A stretch of DNA of 64,000 nt from an uncultured Lachnospiraceae bacterium (GTDB taxonomy: Bacteria; Bacillota; Clostridia; Lachnospirales; Lachnospiraceae): positions 119,552 through 183,551 of the forward strand of contig CAJTRK010000003.1 of NCBI GenBank assembly GCA_910578475.1, written 5' to 3'. Of the stretch, positions 60,658-64,000 are shown one piece after another. The notes beneath the pieces are model-generated. The model searched no databases and had not been told where the DNA came from. It saw only the letters and a list, made by a program, of their open reading frames with translations. Both the position numbers and the translations under genes were made by a program. Numbering within the stretch: the first letter of the stretch is position 1; each line of letters opens with the position of its first letter.

Positions 60658-60963
60658 CTCTGTTATTTTTACCTCTCTCTCAGTCCGCGGCTTTCTGCCG
60701 CAGTTACTCTATCCTTATTATATGGAACCCTGTTTTATAAATCAATAAGGGAATTATGAATTTATGAACACAAGTATTAAAGATTTCTAAAGTTTTTTCA
60801 CAAAATTTGCTTTTAAGGTAGATTTTTTCCATATCGGCATTGTATAATAAGATGAATAAAATCTGCCACGCGGATTTTATTTGTCTATTTACAGATATTT
60901 CATGTGACATGAAATGACACGACAGAAAAGTCTTCAGGCTAAGAGAAAGGCATGGTTATCAAA
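60658..60963. promoter_or_regulatory. Divergent promoter region of ftsH and pyrG
   Basis: A TATAAT (60843-60848) points to pyrG. After it, ATAAAATC and GATTTTAT arms (60856-60881) form a hairpin, and ATTTCATG/CATGAAAT (60897-60904 and 60908-60915, three-base centre) form a perfect dyad in the pyrG leader. No start-site G run with matching terminator, as in the Bacillus pyrG attenuator, was recognised. The short reading frame across here is treated as spurious. Confidence 0.5.
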
Positions 60964-62571
60964 ATGGCTGTAAAATATGTATTCGTAACGGGCGGCGTCG
61001 TTTCCGGACTCGGTAAAGGAATTACCGCCGCATCTTTGGGCAGATTGTTAAAAGCGCGCGGTTACAAAGTAACCATGCAGAAATTCGACCCTTATATCAA
61101 TATCGACCCAGGTACCATGAATCCGATTCAACATGGCGAAGTATTCGTGACAGAAGACGGCACGGAAACGGATTTGGACCTCGGACATTATGAGCGGTTT
61201 ATCGACGAAAATCTGGATAAAAATTCAAATGTCACAACGGGTAAAGTCTATTGGTCCGTGCTTCAGAAAGAACGGCGGGGCGATTACGGCGGGGGCACAG
61301 TACAGGTAATTCCTCACATTACAAACGAAATTAAGAGCCGTTTTTATCGTAATTTCACCGATAAAGAGACGAGAATTGCCATCATTGAAGTAGGCGGTAC
61401 GGTAGGCGATATCGAAAGTCAGCCTTTCCTCGAATCCATCCGTCAGTTTCAGCATGAAGTCGGTAAGGAAAACGCTATTTTGATTCATGTCACCCTGATT
61501 CCTTATCTGAGAGCTTCTCAGGAAATGAAAACAAAACCGACGCAGGCGAGCGTTAAGGAATTGCAGGGAATGGGCATTCGGCCGGATATCATTGTATGCC
61601 GCAGCGAATACCCGTTAGACCAGGGATTGAAGGATAAAATCGCACTGTTCTGTAATGTGCCGAACAACCATGTACTGCAGAATCTGGATGTTGAATATTT
61701 GTACGAAGCGCCTCTGGCAATGGAAAAAGAACACCTCGCCCAGGTTGCCTGTGAATGTCTGAATCTGGATTGTCCGGAACCGGATTTGACCGACTGGAAA
61801 CTGATGGTGGAATCCCTCAGGACTCCTACCAGCGAGGTAACCATCGCCCTTGTCGGCAAATATACACAGCTTCATGATGCCTATATCAGCGTCGTGGAAG
61901 CCTTGAAACACGGCGGCATTTCCAACCGCTGCGTTGTTGACCTGAATTGGGTTGATTCCGAAACGGTCACGGCGGAAAATGTCGCGGACAAGCTGAGCGG
62001 CGTCAACGGTATTCTGGTTCCCGGCGGCTTTGGCGACAGAGGTATCGAAGGCATGCTTCACGCCATCCGCTATGCGAGAGAGAACAAAATCCCTTATCTG
62101 GGACTTTGTCTCGGTATGCAGTTGTCCATTGTGGAATTTGCAAGAAATGTCATCGGATATAACGATGCCCACAGCATCGAGCTCGACCCGTCCACAACGC
62201 ATCCCGTTATCGCGCTGATGCCCGACCAGAACGATGTGGAAGACATCGGAGGCACTTTACGTCTCGGCTCCTATCCGTGCGTTCTGGACAAGGACTCCAA
62301 AGCATATCAGCTCTACGGAGATGAAACTATCCACGAACGGCACAGACATCGTTACGAGGTCAACAACGATTATCGTACCGTTCTGACGGAGCATGGCATG
62401 AAATTGTCGGGTCTTTCGCCGGACGGACGCATCGTTGAAATGTGCGAGCTTCCCGCGCATCCTTTCTTCGTTGCGACACAGGCGCATCCGGAGCTGAAAT
62501 CCAGACCGAACAGGCCCCATCCATTATTCCGCGGCTTCGTTACGGCTGCTCTGGAACACAAAACGAACTGA
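60964..62571 (+). CDS. pyrG: CTP synthase
   Basis: 535 residues, the standard length. Synthetase domain KYVFVTGGVVSGLGKGITAASLGRLLK, QKFDPYINIDPGTMNP and the E-D metal site; glutaminase domain with GLCLGMQ (nucleophile Cys), and C-terminal HPE in ATQAHPELKSRP. It makes CTP from UTP and glutamine. The start at MAVKY is chosen for family fit; the ATG four codons upstream has AGAG at better spacing, so the N-terminus is uncertain by four residues. Monocistronic with a strong terminator. Confidence 0.97.
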   Translation: MAVKYVFVTGGVVSGLGKGITAASLGRLLKARGYKVTMQKFDPYINIDPGTMNPIQHGEVFVTEDGTETDLDLGHYERFIDENLDKNSNVTTGKVYWSVLQKERRGDYGGGTVQVIPHITNEIKSRFYRNFTDKETRIAIIEVGGTVGDIESQPFLESIRQFQHEVGKENAILIHVTLIPYLRASQEMKTKPTQASVKELQGMGIRPDIIVCRSEYPLDQGLKDKIALFCNVPNNHVLQNLDVEYLYEAPLAMEKEHLAQVACECLNLDCPEPDLTDWKLMVESLRTPTSEVTIALVGKYTQLHDAYISVVEALKHGGISNRCVVDLNWVDSETVTAENVADKLSGVNGILVPGGFGDRGIEGMLHAIRYARENKIPYLGLCLGMQLSIVEFARNVIGYNDAHSIELDPSTTHPVIALMPDQNDVEDIGGTLRLGSYPCVLDKDSKAYQLYGDETIHERHRHRYEVNNDYRTVLTEHGMKLSGLSPDGRIVEMCELPAHPFFVATQAHPELKSRPNRPHPLFRGFVTAALEHKTN

Positions 62572-62618
62572 TTTGGCGGCTGCATATTCACCGCTGCACA
62601 CAATATACGAGAACCAAA

Positions 62619-62660
62619 AACGGGCACAGCCGCAGAAAATGCGTTTGTGCCCGTTCTTAT
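62619..62660. terminator. Bidirectional intrinsic terminator
   Basis: AACGGGCACA (62619-62628) pairs with TGTGCCCGTT (62646-62655); inner GCGCA-like pairing. It lies between the convergent pyrG and coiled-coil genes; minus-strand side continues GTTTTTGG. Confidence 0.9.
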
Positions 62661-62666
62661 TTCATT

Positions 62667-63731
62667 TTATAAAACATCGTCTACTTTTGCGCCTTTGATA
62701 TCTTCTTCCAGAAGATTCATTTTCTGGAGCAATGCCTTAATTTCTATCTGGACTTTGGAGGGAAGCGTAGATTGATTGGTAGAATAAATCTGTGCGTCTT
62801 CGATGATATCCGCCTGCTCTTTCGCGTTCTCACGCTGCTCTTCTTTGATTTCTTCTACGTCGCGGTTTTCTTCCTGCTTTATTTCTATTTTTTCCTGCAG
62901 TTCTTCTTTTTCTTCTTTTCTCTCTTCGATTTTTTCTTCCAGTTCTTCTTTTTCTTCGGCTTTCTTCTCCGCTTCTTCCTTCTTTTCTTCCAGTTCTTCC
63001 TGGATATGTTCCTGCGCCTCTCCGGTCAGCATACCGATTGCTTCCGCACTGGCCGCTTCGTTTATCTTTTCCGCTTCCTGCTGCGCCTTCAACATTGTGT
63101 TATGTTTCAGATTCTCGAGTTTCACCGACCGGATACCGGCATTTTCTCCTATAATGCCGCTTTCTGCCTTGTCTACCTCAAACTGATGCGCATCAATTGC
63201 ATCGTCTAACCCGCCGGCCCGTTCCTCATACTCGTTCAGCTGTGCCAGCCGCTCTTTTTCCTCGGCCGTCATAACAACACCCGGGTCCTCCAGAGACTGC
63301 CGCTGTTTTTCCAAAAGGGCCGCATGCTCGCCGCTGCCTTCCACTACGCCGTATTCTTCCCCGAGCGCCCGCTTTTTCTCCTGAAGTTCCATGATGATAT
63401 CCCGTTCTTCCGAAGCGGTATTCTCGTATTCCTGAATGCGCGCCCTGCTCTCATCAATTCCCCACTGGATTTTTCTATCGACCAGCCAGGCATCGCTCAC
63501 TACTTTCATCGCCCGTGCCTGCGCCCGCTGTTTCCGAAACAGGATGCTGTCTTTATTTCCGTTCAGTTCACTCATGTTGATGGAGCCGTTCTTCATGCCC
63601 TTTTTCCGGCCGCTGCCCTGTTCCCGCGCCGCTCTGCGCGTCTGGGCATTTGCGTTCTGATGCACCATCCTGCTATGATTCGCGTTCTGATGAGCCTTGT
63701 TATTTTTGCTTCCGATTAACTGCATGGCCAT
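62667..63731 (-). CDS. Predicted coiled-coil protein, Glu/Lys-rich
   Basis: 354 residues, not recognised. Residues 1-50 are basic and Asn/Gln-rich (NNKAHQNANHSRMVHQNANAQTRRAAREQGSGRKKG). Residues 85-330 are long alpha-helical coiled coil; at about residues 240-300 it is almost pure Glu/Lys (EELEEKKEEAEKKAEEKEE, then EKIEERKEEKEEL). The end QIEIKALLQKMNLLEEDIKGAKVDDVL is less biased. No membrane segment or signal peptide. GGGAGG 8 bases before the start. A structural or scaffold role is possible; function unknown. Confidence 0.75.
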   Translation of the reverse strand: MAMQLIGSKNNKAHQNANHSRMVHQNANAQTRRAAREQGSGRKKGMKNGSINMSELNGNKDSILFRKQRAQARAMKVVSDAWLVDRKIQWGIDESRARIQEYENTASEERDIIMELQEKKRALGEEYGVVEGSGEHAALLEKQRQSLEDPGVVMTAEEKERLAQLNEYEERAGGLDDAIDAHQFEVDKAESGIIGENAGIRSVKLENLKHNTMLKAQQEAEKINEAASAEAIGMLTGEAQEHIQEELEEKKEEAEKKAEEKEELEEKIEERKEEKEELQEKIEIKQEENRDVEEIKEEQRENAKEQADIIEDAQIYSTNQSTLPSKVQIEIKALLQKMNLLEEDIKGAKVDDVL

Positions 63732-63930
63732 GTTATCAACCTCCCTGTCATCCCCCCCTGCTCAGCCAATCGGATTAAGCAGGGCGCTTACTATAACGGC
63801 AAAATCCATTTTGCCATATCTGCTTATCGTATATATCGGACTTCACAGACCAATTCTTAATAACATACCCCAAAAATGTTGTAAAATGGCCTTTTTATGG
63901 TATGAACGTTCTCTCCCGGGTTGATTGCAA
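63732..63930 (-). promoter_or_regulatory. Leader and upstream region of the coiled-coil gene
   Basis: Two hairpins lie before the gene: GGCAAAA/TTTTGCC (63798-63815) and CCCTGCT/AGCAGGG (about 63757-63785). A minus-strand TTTACA with a TATTAA 17 bases later (about 63853-63881) is a possible promoter. Nothing coding is seen. Confidence 0.4.
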
Positions 63931-64000
63931 ACCGAGGTTCCCGTTTTGTTACCGAGTTTCACATTTTGAAAGCGAGGTTCAAAATTTGTACCCGAAATTC
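63931..64000. repeat. 20-bp tandem repeats at the right window edge
   Basis: Units at 63931-63950, 63951-63970, 63971-63990 and the partial 63991-64000 each start with an (A/C)nCGAGGTTC-like word and carry TTTTG or ATTTG about 12 bases in. The array runs off the window. Terminal arrays of this kind occur in IS21-family transposons, so this could be the end of a mobile element; no transposase is visible. Confidence 0.6.

Noticed and set aside
60704..60910. A 68-codon minus-strand frame between ftsH and pyrG
   Set aside because: It covers the pyrG promoter and leader structures; composition is not gene-like.
63931..64000. Possible CRISPR array at the right edge
   Set aside because: Units are 20 bases, imperfect and contiguous, with no spacers of constant length.

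Overview
The window is a chromosome segment from a Gram-positive anaerobe of the class Clostridia, most likely a Lachnospiraceae member. This is inferred from sequence: strong GGAGG ribosome binding sites, a perfect CIRCE operator at hrcA, RNase J, IreB, WhiA, HprK with HPr-like regulators, a type III glutamine synthetase and many short intrinsic terminators. No rRNA, tRNA or CRISPR array was seen. Most of the window is core housekeeping DNA with a few accessory patches.

Layout. 1-3222 (+): the 3' part of an O-acetylhomoserine sulfhydrylase, a DUF1848 iron-sulfur protein and an AraC/GyrI-like regulator. 3327-6607: an accessory AT-rich patch with a small anchored protein and a STAND NTPase-TPR gene split by one in-frame TAG. 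6678-8789 (-): glnN. 9175-14614 (+): a LytTR response regulator, an AgrC-type kinase and a MacB/BceAB-like ABC transporter, probably one signal-response unit. 14653-20730 (-): a cluster matching the Bacillus yrzL-yrrK-yrzB-yrrL-yrrM-yrrN/O order (ireB, ruvX, DUF1292, then rnj and ylbF-like inserted, short MltG-like, trmR, U32 peptidase), so cell-envelope, RNA decay and wobble-uridine modification genes travel together.

20855-36449: the Firmicutes heat-shock supercluster hrcA-grpE-dnaK-dnaJ-prmA-rsmE-mtaB, on the minus strand and broken by insertions. A Fic-like gene with its own operator array, a phage-portal-like micro-ORF, a DUF3048 lipoprotein and an aldo/keto reductase lie between dnaJ and prmA. 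VanZ lies between prmA and rsmE, and cysteine desulfurase plus thiI lie between rsmE and mtaB. 36666-49869: an H1-like DUF6465 protein, uppP, a patatin, an aminotransferase, glpK, an AEC transporter, pyk, an Amt-PII fusion with a two-terminator leader, a GNAT, a cyclophilin and fba. 50048-60657 (-): ftsH, uvrC, hprK, ROK glucokinase, murB, rapZ, whiA, a Crh-like HPr and a lipid kinase, a cluster that couples carbon sensing to wall synthesis and division. 60964-64000: pyrG, a coiled-coil protein and, at the right edge, 20-bp tandem repeats that look like the end of a mobile element.

The points most worth a second look are: the GGGGA(A/G)CA operator array around the promoter of a Fic protein whose catalytic His is Gln; the amber-split STAND-TPR gene; the amt leader with two tandem terminator hairpins behind a consensus promoter (and a related hairpin before glnN); two HPr paralogues that both lack His15; a second dyad on the hrcA promoter; and the repeat array at the right edge.
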